Source: Spirochaetota bacterium (GTDB lineage: Bacteria; Spirochaetota; Leptospiria; Turneriellales; Turneriellaceae). Taken from it: a stretch of 13,116 bases of DNA. A program made the position numbers and the translations under genes. The stretch is from positions 1 through 13,116 of the forward strand of contig CAUJII010000191.1 of NCBI GenBank assembly GCA_963205035.1, in the 5' to 3' direction. Below are positions 1 to 6,673 of the stretch, in pieces (position 1 is the first letter of the stretch; each line of letters starts with the position of its first letter). The notes beneath the pieces are model-generated. The model did not search any database, was not told where the DNA came from, and was given only the letters and a program-made list of their open reading frames with translations.

Positions 1-681
1 ATCTGGTTCAAGCGGGACCAGTTTTTGACGGGATTTAATTCTGCGTTTCTTCTTTTTTTTACAACAGTGGCTTCGGCGGTATCTTTGAGTGTTGCCGCAT
101 ACGAATATTTTGTGACGGGTACGCTAAAGATGCTTCTCGAAGAGGTTCAAAAGCAAGTGGCGGCGAATATGCAAAAGGCGGGGATCGAAATCGTTGATTT
201 TCGACCAGAGCTCTTAGCGGCAAGTCCAATTGTTATCTTTGTGTCGAGCTTTTTGGCTGTCTTGTGCTTGGGTGTCTTTCTGCGTATTTTCGTGCGTGCG
301 CGTTTTAAGATTAACATGACGCAAGGGTATTTGAGTCTTTTTCGACTTCCCGATTCATGGGTTTGGGGACTCATTCTATGCGCAGGAGTTTTTTTCCTAA
401 GTTTGCGCTTTCCCGAACTCGAGTCTCTCGCATTTTACATGCGTAACGCGATGTTCATCCTTCTTTTTCTCTACATGCTTCAGGGCATCGGTATAGCCTC
501 GCTTTTTTTTGAGGTACGTCTCGTGCCTACGTTATGGGTTGCTCTGGGGCTTATGCTTTTGGGGCTTTGGCTACCGCCATTTATTACCCTTTTGGGGTTT
601 TCTTTCACTCTTTTGGGGCTCGCCGAAGTTTGGTTTTCACTCAGGAAAAGGTCTTTACGGCCTGTCACGGACTCCGATTAG
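1..681 (+). CDS. DUF2232 / YybS-like multi-pass membrane protein, 3' part
   Basis: The reading frame is open from base 1 to the TAG at 679-681, so the gene is cut by the window edge; a TTG at 25 exists but is probably internal. About 226 residues remain, against roughly 300 for the family. Several hydrophobic membrane segments are visible, beginning near the left edge, then a charged amphipathic stretch (LKMLLEEVQKQVAANMQ), then further segments around PIVIFVSSFLAVL, WVWGLILCAGVFF, MFILLFLYMLQGIGIASLFF and the C-terminal LWVALGLMLLGLW...ITLLGFSFTLLGL. The long amphipathic loop, the DSWVWGL segment and the LQGI segment fit DUF2232. The gene ends 5 bp before rplI, the usual place of yybS in the rpsF-ssb-rpsR-rplI block. 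Family membership is likely; the biochemical function of the family is not known. Confidence 0.78.
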   Translation: MWFKRDQFLTGFNSAFLLFFTTVASAVSLSVAAYEYFVTGTLKMLLEEVQKQVAANMQKAGIEIVDFRPELLAASPIVIFVSSFLAVLCLGVFLRIFVRARFKINMTQGYLSLFRLPDSWVWGLILCAGVFFLSLRFPELESLAFYMRNAMFILLFLYMLQGIGIASLFFEVRLVPTLWVALGLMLLGLWLPPFITLLGFSFTLLGLAEVWFSLRKRSLRPVTDSD

Positions 682-686
682 AGCTA

Positions 687-1133
687 ATGCGTGTTATTCT
701 GAAACAAGATATTTCAACTTTGGGTCGTGCTGGTGAAATTAAAGAAGTCCGAGATGGTTATGCCCGCAACTTTCTTTTTCCGCGCGGCTTAGTCATGAAC
801 GCCAACCCTCGCTCTGTCAAAGAGAAGGCGTACCTCGAAGAGGTTCAAGCACGCAAGATTGCCAAGCGCAAGAAATCTGCAGAAGAAATGGCGGCACAGC
901 TCAACGGCAAAGAAGTGACTGTCAGCGCAAAGGTGGGCGAAGATAACAAAATTTTCGGTAGCATCACCAATATTCAAATTGCGAAAGAGCTTGAAGCGAT
1001 GGGCTTTCCCATTGAGCGCCGCTCTATCCACCTCGATGAAAATATCAAGGCATTAGGTAACTACAAAGTCCACATGAAATTGCACGATGGAGTGAATGCA
1101 ACACTTCAGCTCCACGTTGTCGCAGCAGAATAG
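687..1133 (+). CDS. rplI: 50S ribosomal protein bL9
   Basis: The 148-residue product matches bL9 in length and layout. It binds 23S rRNA near the base of the L1 stalk and influences translational fidelity and frame maintenance. The N-terminal RNA-binding domain is diagnostic: MRVILKQDISTLGRAGEIKE then V-DGYARNFLFPRGLV. A charged connecting helix follows (about residues 40-75, rich in K, R and E), then the C-terminal domain with KIFGSIT, IAKEL, IKALGNYKVHMKLH. The start was set at ATG 687 by homology; the frame is open upstream to 534, but that stretch lies inside the membrane-protein gene in another frame and does not resemble bL9. No good Shine-Dalgarno is seen. The start lies 5 bp after the previous stop, so translation is probably coupled. 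Certain by sequence. Confidence 0.97.
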   Translation: MRVILKQDISTLGRAGEIKEVRDGYARNFLFPRGLVMNANPRSVKEKAYLEEVQARKIAKRKKSAEEMAAQLNGKEVTVSAKVGEDNKIFGSITNIQIAKELEAMGFPIERRSIHLDENIKALGNYKVHMKLHDGVNATLQLHVVAAE

Positions 1134-1134
1134 T

Positions 1135-3144
1135 TTAACTCAAGTTACGCGGGTCTCTATCTAAGATAGCCCGCGTATGCGGCCTATTTCTCGCCAGCCG
1201 CAAGACTAAGGGCCAAGCACGCGCAAGGTAGTCTGACAATGCTTTTTCGTTGGGTGACTTTATTAAGAAGTGCACCCGAAACGCATTTTCTAATTTCTTG
1301 AGCGAAGGGTACGCGGGCCCCAAAAGTTCGATGGCTTCATGTGCTTCTTTGCCAAAAAGTTCGCGGGTGTTTATGGGCTCTAAAATCTTTTGCAAGGCTT
1401 CTGCGGTTCGGATGGCATCCTCTTCTGTCTTGCACTCAATCAAGATACGAGCAAGTCGGCTAAACGGGGGGTAGTGCGTGAGCTTGCGGTTCGCCGCTTC
1501 GTACGCATAGAATGCGTCGTCGTTATGGTCTTTTGCCGCTTGGACTGCGGTGTTTTGTGGCTCCATCGTTTGGATGACCACCTCTCCCGGACTATGCCTT
1601 CCCGAGCGACCGACGACTTGCGCTAAGAGCTGCCACGCCTGTTCCGATGCACGGAAATCGGGGGCGTTCAACAGAGAATCGATGGCCAGGACACCGACAA
1701 GAGTAATCCCTTCAAAATCTAAACCCTTTGCAATCATCTGCGTACCGATCAAGATGTCGATCTTACGTTCCTTGAGCGAAGTCAACACATCTTGCGCAAA
1801 GCCTTTCTGCCGGGTGGTGTCTCTATCGAGCCGCGCATACTCGGCAAAAGGAAAGCGCGCTTCGAGAATCTCTTCCACTTTTTGAATGCCTCGGCCTGAA
1901 AGTTCACGGCGTGTCCCGTCCTGGGGGCATCTTTGCGTGAAGTCTTCAGCGTACCCACAATAATGGCAGCGCAAAACATTGTCTTTGTGGTATGTCAAAG
2001 AGACAGAGCAGTGCGGGCATTCGGTATATTTTTCGCAGGTCGGGCAGTAGACATGCGTGCTGTGTCCCCGTCTGTTCATCAGAAGGAGCACTTGCTTCTT
2101 GTTCTCCAAGTGCTGATGGATTTTCTCCATGAGGAACGGAGCTATGATGCCATGCGCCGTATGGTATTCCGGCACAAAGACCTGGGGGAGTTCCTGACCC
2201 GTCGCACGGTGGCGCAGCCGATGGAGCATTGCCTCGCCGTGCTTGACCCGCGCCAAGGATTCAAGCGACGGGGTTGCAGAGCCCAACACAAGTTTCAAAG
2301 GTTCTTTTTGCGTCTTTTGCCTGAGCCGTGCGACACGCCGCGTGTCGAAGCGCAAAGCACGTTGGTCTTTGAATGATGTGTCGTGCTCTTCGTCGATTAA
2401 AATAAGCGAAAGATGCTTTGACGCAAGAAATACAGCCGAACGTGTACCGACGACAATATGTTTTGTGCCGCTCAAAAATTCGTGCGCTGCCGAGGCCCTC
2501 TCCACAGAGGTCAGCCCCGAGTGATAAAGCACAACCTCGTTTGGGAAACGCGCGGCGATATTTTGCATCACTTGTCCCGAGAGCGCAATCTCAGGCACCA
2601 AGAACAAGACTTGCGTGCTGCGCTCCAGAGCATCAGAAATCAGGTGCTCGTAAATGCGCGTTTTCCCAGAACCTGTAACTCCCCAGATTAAGTGTTCCGA
2701 TGTCGCGCTCGCGGGAGTGTCGCAGATTTTCTGTACAATTTTTTCTTGAAGCGCATTCAAAGGAAGTTGGGGTAGATGCCGGGAACTTACTTCTGGACTT
2801 ATTTGAGGAAGGTTCGCGACAAGGGGGGGGAGCATCGCAGCAATGGTTTCCGAAAGCGGCGCGAAATAGTAATCCGACACAGAGTTTGCGAGAGCAAGAC
2901 TTTCTGGCGTGAAGATAGGATACGCTTTTCTTAGCGAAGCTTCGTGGAGTGTGAGCGCTGTGGTGGGCTCGCTCGGTGGCTCCTCATTCAAGAGCAGAAC
3001 TTGATGCTTATGGTTATCTTCTTTAACTTGAAAGAGGTAGCCAAAATAATTTTTGGGGTCAAACTCCAGAGCGACCAACTCAAGCTTTGCAAACGAATCA
3101 ACACTTACCCAAGCGCGGCAAGACCAGACGCGCTTCGTCTTCAC
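1135..3144 (-). CDS. priA: primosomal protein N', replication-restart helicase PriA
   Basis: PriA is a 3'-5' superfamily 2 helicase that recognises stalled forks and reloads the replisome. Visible motifs are Walker A GVTGSGKT (residues 155-162), LFLVPEIAL, VVGTRSAVF, DEEHD (251-255), LGSATPSLES, NRRG (357-360), GTQMIAKGLDFEGITLVGVL, and QVVGRSGR (motif VI). The zinc region has C367, C370, C376, C379, C393, C396 and C406, but the expected eighth cysteine is Asp409 (CPQDG). At 669 residues it is shorter than E. coli PriA (about 730). The shortfall is at least partly in the N-terminal 3'-end-binding domain, where the usual pG-rV-VpFG block is not recognisable. The start is GTG at 3144-3142, overlapping the rimO stop by 3 nt (GTGA junction), which suggests coupled translation. 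The gene ends one base from the rplI stop. A run of eight C (coding strand) encodes part of LPPLV at 2823-2830. Confidence 0.95.
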   Translation of the reverse strand: MKTKRVWSCRAWVSVDSFAKLELVALEFDPKNYFGYLFQVKEDNHKHQVLLLNEEPPSEPTTALTLHEASLRKAYPIFTPESLALANSVSDYYFAPLSETIAAMLPPLVANLPQISPEVSSRHLPQLPLNALQEKIVQKICDTPASATSEHLIWGVTGSGKTRIYEHLISDALERSTQVLFLVPEIALSGQVMQNIAARFPNEVVLYHSGLTSVERASAAHEFLSGTKHIVVGTRSAVFLASKHLSLILIDEEHDTSFKDQRALRFDTRRVARLRQKTQKEPLKLVLGSATPSLESLARVKHGEAMLHRLRHRATGQELPQVFVPEYHTAHGIIAPFLMEKIHQHLENKKQVLLLMNRRGHSTHVYCPTCEKYTECPHCSVSLTYHKDNVLRCHYCGYAEDFTQRCPQDGTRRELSGRGIQKVEEILEARFPFAEYARLDRDTTRQKGFAQDVLTSLKERKIDILIGTQMIAKGLDFEGITLVGVLAIDSLLNAPDFRASEQAWQLLAQVVGRSGRHSPGEVVIQTMEPQNTAVQAAKDHNDDAFYAYEAANRKLTHYPPFSRLARILIECKTEEDAIRTAEALQKILEPINTRELFGKEAHEAIELLGPAYPSLKKLENAFRVHFLIKSPNEKALSDYLARAWPLVLRLARNRPHTRAILDRDPRNLS
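1146..1177. terminator. strong hairpin between convergent rplI and priA, inside the priA 3' end
   Basis: An outer 8-bp stem TACGCGGG (1146-1153) / CCCGCGTA (1170-1177) encloses TCT and an inner 5-bp stem CTATC (1157-1161) / GATAG (1165-1169) with a TAA loop. It begins 12 nt after the rplI stop and lies within the last codons of priA. No T-tract follows on either strand, so it is not a classic intrinsic terminator. It could still protect the rplI mRNA 3' end or help termination. The structure is seen directly; the role is inferred. Confidence 0.5.
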
Positions 3145-4550
3145 TTCTTCGCGGCCAACTGCCCCATAAAAGCATATTCGCTGTAACCCTTAATCGTCAC
3201 CTCGACCATGTCGGAGACGGCGACGGGGGCCGCGCCTGAATAATAAACGGTAACGACTTCGTCGCTCTCTGGGGCGTCTTGTGCGCGGCGCAGCGTAATC
3301 TCTGTGGGAGTGACTTCATCGACGACCATAACTTCGGTCTTGCCGACAAGCCCCAGCGCATATTGCTTGCGCTTTTCGATATGTAAATCCCGCAGCTCGT
3401 TGATATGCGCATATTTTTCTTCGTCAGTCAGCGTTTCACTTAAAGTGTCGCCTGCGCTCGTGCCCGTTTCATGCGAGTAGCGAAAGAGCGCCAGCTTGTC
3501 GATGCGGTGCTTTTCGATGAAGGCTTTGAGCATCTCAAAGTCGTCTTCAGTTTCACCGGGAAATCCCACAATAAACGAAGTACGGATTTCCATGTCGGGA
3601 CGCACTCGGTGTGCTTTTTCAATTATTTCGTCAAAAAGCGCGGTGTCAGAAGGGCGCTTCATGCGTTTCAATACTTCGGGCGAAACGTGTTGAAACGGAA
3701 TATCCAAATAAGGAACAAGTTTAGGGTATTTCTCGAAGAGGTCCAGAAGCTCCAAGATGCGCCGGTCGGGGAAAAGATACTGCAAGCGGATCCACTCAAT
3801 TTCGTGCTTCAGGCTCAAGTGCGCGACAATTTTTTCAATTTCCTCGACACCTTGGCTGATGGTGTCTTGGCTCACCAGAATGACTTCACGCAGCGGTGCA
3901 TTCGTTCCACGTAGCGCTTTGTCTTCTGCGAGTTGGCGTTCGATGTCCTCTAACTGATAAGGTTTCAACGGCCCTCGGATTGTCGGTATAATGCAAAACG
4001 CACACTTGCGGTTGCAACCTTGAGCGATACGCAACCACGCGAATGGCCGCGCCGTATCGTCACCCAAACTCATAATTTCTTCAGCACGGTTGGCCGCATG
4101 CCCTGCCGGTTCGATGCCGAAGCGTTCGGTAATTAATCCACCGACTTCATGGTAGCGGTGCGTGCCAATCGTAAAGTCGAGTTCTGGGATGTCTGACGAA
4201 ACCGAGTCGGAGAAACGCTCGACGAAGCAGCCGACTAAACCGATTTTCATGTGGGGCGATTTGATTTCACGCACTTTGAGCGCGTCGAAAACCGTTTGGA
4301 TCGTTTCTTCTTGGGCCTCGCGGATAAACGAGCAGCTATTGATGAGGTAAAAATCGGCTTCGCTCGGTTCGCGGGCTTCGCGGAACCCGAGACGCATGAG
4401 CGATGCACGCATGCGGCGCGAATCGGCACGGTTCTTCGGGCAGCCCAACGTTTCGATGTGGAACGAAAGATCAGCCGCGTTACGTTTGGCTTCGGTTGCG
4501 GCGCTCGACTGCGCGCTCTGCGCTAGGGCCACTTCTGCCGGCTTATGCAT
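3141..4550 (-). CDS. rimO: ribosomal protein uS12 methylthiotransferase RimO
   Basis: This is a radical-SAM methylthiotransferase that adds a methylthio group to the conserved aspartate of ribosomal protein uS12. The N-terminal MTTase domain carries LGCPKN (C37), NSCSFI (C73) and VGCFVERF (C108), the ligands of the auxiliary [4Fe-4S] cluster. The radical-SAM core has C179-x3-C183-x2-C186 in GCNRKCAFCIIP, followed by IRGP and VSQDT. A C-terminal TRAM-type domain occupies about residues 398-467. LGCPKN, CSFI and the arrangement favour RimO over the tRNA enzymes MiaB and MtaB. At 469 residues it is slightly long, owing to an Ala/Ser-rich N-terminal extension of about 28 residues before SFHIETLGC. 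ATG 4550-4548 overlaps the upstream rodZ-like gene by 8 nt; an internal start nearer the domain is not excluded. Confidence 0.95.
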   Translation of the reverse strand: MHKPAEVALAQSAQSSAATEAKRNAADLSFHIETLGCPKNRADSRRMRASLMRLGFREAREPSEADFYLINSCSFIREAQEETIQTVFDALKVREIKSPHMKIGLVGCFVERFSDSVSSDIPELDFTIGTHRYHEVGGLITERFGIEPAGHAANRAEEIMSLGDDTARPFAWLRIAQGCNRKCAFCIIPTIRGPLKPYQLEDIERQLAEDKALRGTNAPLREVILVSQDTISQGVEEIEKIVAHLSLKHEIEWIRLQYLFPDRRILELLDLFEKYPKLVPYLDIPFQHVSPEVLKRMKRPSDTALFDEIIEKAHRVRPDMEIRTSFIVGFPGETEDDFEMLKAFIEKHRIDKLALFRYSHETGTSAGDTLSETLTDEEKYAHINELRDLHIEKRKQYALGLVGKTEVMVVDEVTPTEITLRRAQDAPESDEVVTVYYSGAAPVAVSDMVEVTIKGYSEYAFMGQLAAKK

Positions 4551-5655
4551 CTTTGATGGTGACCTTGAACTTAGACTGCTCGACGGGATCGCGCACCTTG
4601 CGGATAATTTTATTTGCCACCGATCCCTTCCGTCCTAAGACTTCGCTCTTGCCGTTAATCATGAGCTTGACATCGCCAGCGTCGCCAATTTTGATCTGGA
4701 TGCTGTCGTTGGCTTCGAGCAAGAGGGGAGTGTCTTTCTTCATGAGCCCGCGCTTGCCGGGTTTGCCGTCGATAAAGTATTCGATGTAAGTGTCGCCTGT
4801 CAGAACGCCTTCTAAGCGAATCAGGAAATTATCGGGATTCGAGACTCGAGTTTCTGTGGGTGTGGTTGTCTCGCTTGTGGGATTTTCCTCTTCACCCAAT
4901 TCAATAACCAGCTTGGCGTTATTCGCCGTAACCCCTGACAGTGTGACCTTAAAGCGGCGCGGAATCGCAGAATCAGAAATATCTTGTGGGACTTCTTCGT
5001 TCAACGTGAATTTTTTTCTCCCCGGATAGATTTCGACAGACGCTTGGTAACCGCCCGTTTTTGCGTCGGCTACGATGTCGCGCATAACAACGAAGACCTC
5101 GGTGTTTTGTACAGAAAAGCTAATCGCCCGGCCTTTCTTGATGATGTGCGGGCTGGGGCGGCCGGGTTGCAGCTTGACGTGGTCCGATTCTACGTCAGGC
5201 ACAGTCGTCGAGTTGCGCGTAAATTGTGTGACAGCGCTCGAATCGGTCGTGTTCTCAGACACCGAGGTCTGGTCTGTCGCAGTCCTCGAGTTCACAAAAT
5301 AGATGATGAGCGCGAGCGCAAGAACGATGAGCGGCACGATGAGGAGGGGTTTTGCAAACCGTTCGATATAATCGCTCACGCGCACAGTCGGTTGCATCAA
5401 CTCCATGAGCGGAGTCTCGGTTTCGGTCAGTTGCGAACCCTTGTAGAGTCTCTTGATTTGCTCCGGGTCGACTTCAAGATAGGTGGCGTAGCTCGTGAGA
5501 AATCCCAGGGCATAGGTTTCACCGGGGAAAACCATGTAGTTATCGTCTTCGAGTGCTTGCAGATGGCGGGAAGTGATTTTTGTGTCGTCTGCCGCTTGCC
5601 TGAGCGGGATGCGCCTATCTTCGCGCGCTTTTTTCAGTAATTGGCCGGCTGTCAT
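4543..5655 (-). CDS. RodZ-like helix-turn-helix membrane protein
   Basis: The 370-residue product has the RodZ plan: a cytoplasmic HTH_25 domain (about residues 3-72; QLLKKAREDRRIPLRQAADD, ITSRHLQALEDDNY, YALGFLTSYA), a juxtamembrane region, one membrane helix at 103-121 (PLLIVPLIVLALALIIYF), and a periplasmic part ending in a DUF4115-like domain (about 276-352; DTYIEYFIDGKPGK, LMKKDTPLLLE, IKIGDAGDVKLMINGK). In the family this protein links MreB filaments to the elongasome and rod shape. An additional beta-rich stretch (about 168-256) lies between the membrane helix and DUF4115 and is unexplained. ATG 5655 has a GGAG at 5664-5661 with 5-nt spacing, located in the last codons of lolA, 2 bp away. 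rimO overlaps its 3' end by 8 nt. Confident on family; the functional link to MreB is inference. Confidence 0.88.
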   Translation of the reverse strand: MTAGQLLKKAREDRRIPLRQAADDTKITSRHLQALEDDNYMVFPGETYALGFLTSYATYLEVDPEQIKRLYKGSQLTETETPLMELMQPTVRVSDYIERFAKPLLIVPLIVLALALIIYFVNSRTATDQTSVSENTTDSSAVTQFTRNSTTVPDVESDHVKLQPGRPSPHIIKKGRAISFSVQNTEVFVVMRDIVADAKTGGYQASVEIYPGRKKFTLNEEVPQDISDSAIPRRFKVTLSGVTANNAKLVIELGEEENPTSETTTPTETRVSNPDNFLIRLEGVLTGDTYIEYFIDGKPGKRGLMKKDTPLLLEANDSIQIKIGDAGDVKLMINGKSEVLGRKGSVANKIIRKVRDPVEQSKFKVTIKDA

Positions 5656-5657
5656 AG

Positions 5658-6341
5658 TTACTCCGTCGTGAGTGGGTTATCCACTATTTTAGCGTTTTGT
5701 GGCTCTTTGAACTGGAAGACTTTGGCATCCAGGACAGGGTTGAGCTCAATATTGGAGAATGTCAATTCAACGGTACGTCCGCTGGGCGACGACGCGCGCA
5801 TTTTTCGGATGAGATACGTTGTGGGTTCGACAAACAGCGTAATTTTATCGTAGCCCCCTGTGATTTCTTTTTCTTTCAAGTCTAAGACAAAGTAGCGGCC
5901 GCCTTCGACGTCGCGTGGTTGTTCGGGAGAATCGAAACGGTAATGGTAGCGGCGAAAGAGGTTACTTAAACCTTCTGCTGTGCCTGCGTTATAGAGCGAT
6001 TTGCCGTCTTTATCTTTTGTCTTGAGGGGTTGCTTGCCGACCGCATTGAGGCGAGCGACAAAGACATAGAGCATTTGACCGTTACTGACGATGACGTCTC
6101 CTGCGGGCTGTCGAAAAGTGAAGTTGAGTTTGCCCCCTTCGCCATAAGTTGCGACCCCCGAGCTTGTGCGTGTCTTGCCCATGTCTTTGATTTGCAAAAC
6201 GAAGTCGGCTTTGTACGCTTTGAGGGCTTTGAACTTTGCTTGCATCGCTTTCGCGACATCGGACGGGTGGGTGAATTTTTCTGCGCCTATTGCGACATTA
6301 ACGAATGCGCACAGGAGCGCGGTAGTTAGGATTTTTTTCAT
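5658..6341 (-). CDS. lolA: LolA-family outer-membrane lipoprotein carrier protein
   Basis: This is a periplasmic chaperone of 227 residues that would ferry lipoproteins from the LolCDE exporter to the outer membrane. A signal peptide is clear (MKKILTTALLCAFVNVAIGA, cleavage near residue 19-20). The mature protein follows the LolA pattern: an initial amphipathic helix (DVAKAMQAKFKALKAYKADF), a beta strand series (GVATYGEGGKLNFTF, PAGDVIVSNGQMLYVF), a GLSNLFRRYHYRF helix, and the late strands KITLFVEPTTYLIRKM and VELTFSNIELNPVLDAKVFQF. The distal match PxxDVIVSNGQ is typical of the family. It is the first gene of the - strand operon, 2 bp before the rodZ-like gene. No Shine-Dalgarno is visible upstream of ATG 6341; the sequence there reads CCTCC on the coding strand. 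No lolB is in view. Confidence 0.9.
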   Translation of the reverse strand: MKKILTTALLCAFVNVAIGAEKFTHPSDVAKAMQAKFKALKAYKADFVLQIKDMGKTRTSSGVATYGEGGKLNFTFRQPAGDVIVSNGQMLYVFVARLNAVGKQPLKTKDKDGKSLYNAGTAEGLSNLFRRYHYRFDSPEQPRDVEGGRYFVLDLKEKEITGGYDKITLFVEPTTYLIRKMRASSPSGRTVELTFSNIELNPVLDAKVFQFKEPQNAKIVDNPLTTE

Positions 6342-6364
6342 AATCTAAATTAAGGAGGCTATGA

Positions 6365-6394
6365 ATTTTCTGTGTTTTTGAAACACGGTGTCAA
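6365..6394 (-). promoter_or_regulatory. candidate sigma-70 promoter of the lolA-rodZ-rimO-priA operon
   Basis: On the - strand a perfect -35 hexamer TTGACA (6394-6389) is followed after 18 bp by GAAAAT (6370-6365; 4 of 6 matches to TATAAT). Transcription would begin about 15-20 nt before the lolA ATG. The -35 box overlaps the flanking direct repeat of the 211-bp element, so that element sits directly against it. The -10 is weak; prediction only. Confidence 0.4.
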
Positions 6395-6616
6395 TGAGTT
6401 TAGGCGCGCCCCTCGCTGGTGCGATTTTTTCTACGCAAAGCCCACGCTAATCAGCGCGAATTCTCCCGCAAATCGTTCCGATTTGCTCGACGTGCGACCG
6501 CAGACGGCCGGAATTCGCGCTGATTTGCTGATTCTTGACAGCAACGCGTGTTCTTTTCGTAGAAAAAATCGTCTTTTTGCATAGGTAACGCGAGGGGCGC
6601 GCCTAAACCTCAATGA
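6391..6616. repeat. 7-bp direct repeat TCAATGA flanking the inverted-repeat element
   Basis: TCAATGA at 6391-6397 and again at 6610-6616 brackets the element exactly: the left copy abuts the left terminal repeat, and one C (6609) separates the right copy from the right one. With the next base included, it would be an 8-bp duplication with one mismatch (GTCAATGA / CTCAATGA). This is what a target-site duplication looks like. The repeat is seen; its origin by transposition is inferred. Confidence 0.65.
6398..6608. mobile_element. 211-bp MITE-like element with 19-bp perfect terminal inverted repeats
   Basis: The ends are GTTTAGGCGCGCCCCTCGC (6398-6416) and its exact reverse complement (6590-6608). 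Further nested complementary arms run inwards: 6422-6447 with 6546-6571 (23 of 26 bases), 6449-6463 with 6511-6525 (15 of 15), and an apical stem GCAAATCG (6468-6475) / CGATTTGC (6479-6486) with a TTC loop. The right arm carries extra spacers of 24, 20 and 18 nt against 4, 1 and 5 nt on the left, and the 20-nt one contributes to a small hairpin (TTGCTG/CAGCAA). A 7-bp direct repeat flanks the whole. No coding frame of note lies inside. Size, terminal repeats and flanking repeat fit a non-autonomous transposon, but no transposase family was identified from the termini. It separates lolA from the divergent ctp gene. Confidence 0.65.
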
Positions 6617-6673
6617 ATATCAATAAATGATTGACCGGCGTGCCCATTCCTTCGGCGTCTCCCACACATACCC

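Noticed and set aside
534..686. Longer N-terminus for bL9 starting at ATG 534
   Set aside because: The extra 51 residues lie within the membrane-protein gene in another frame, show no bL9 similarity, and the canonical bL9 start (MRVILK...) is at 687.
2823..2830. G8/C8 homopolymer in priA as a phase-variation tract
   Set aside because: The tract is short, in a housekeeping gene, and simply encodes Pro-Pro-Leu of a conserved LPP motif.
4984..5640. 218-residue open frame on the + strand opposite the rodZ-like gene
   Set aside because: It is Arg/His/Val-rich, lacks any domain and is antisense to a well-supported gene with its own ribosome binding site.
6351..6381. Perfect Shine-Dalgarno AAGGAGG followed by ATG on the + strand
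   Set aside because: The spacing to ATG 6361 is only two bases and the frame stops after six codons; it overlaps the lolA leader and is probably chance.
6398..6608. Integron attC site
   Set aside because: The terminal sequences run GTTTAGGC...GCCTAAAC, the reverse of the RYYYAAC...GTTRRRY layout, the terminal repeat is far longer than attC core sites, and no integrase or cassette array is present.
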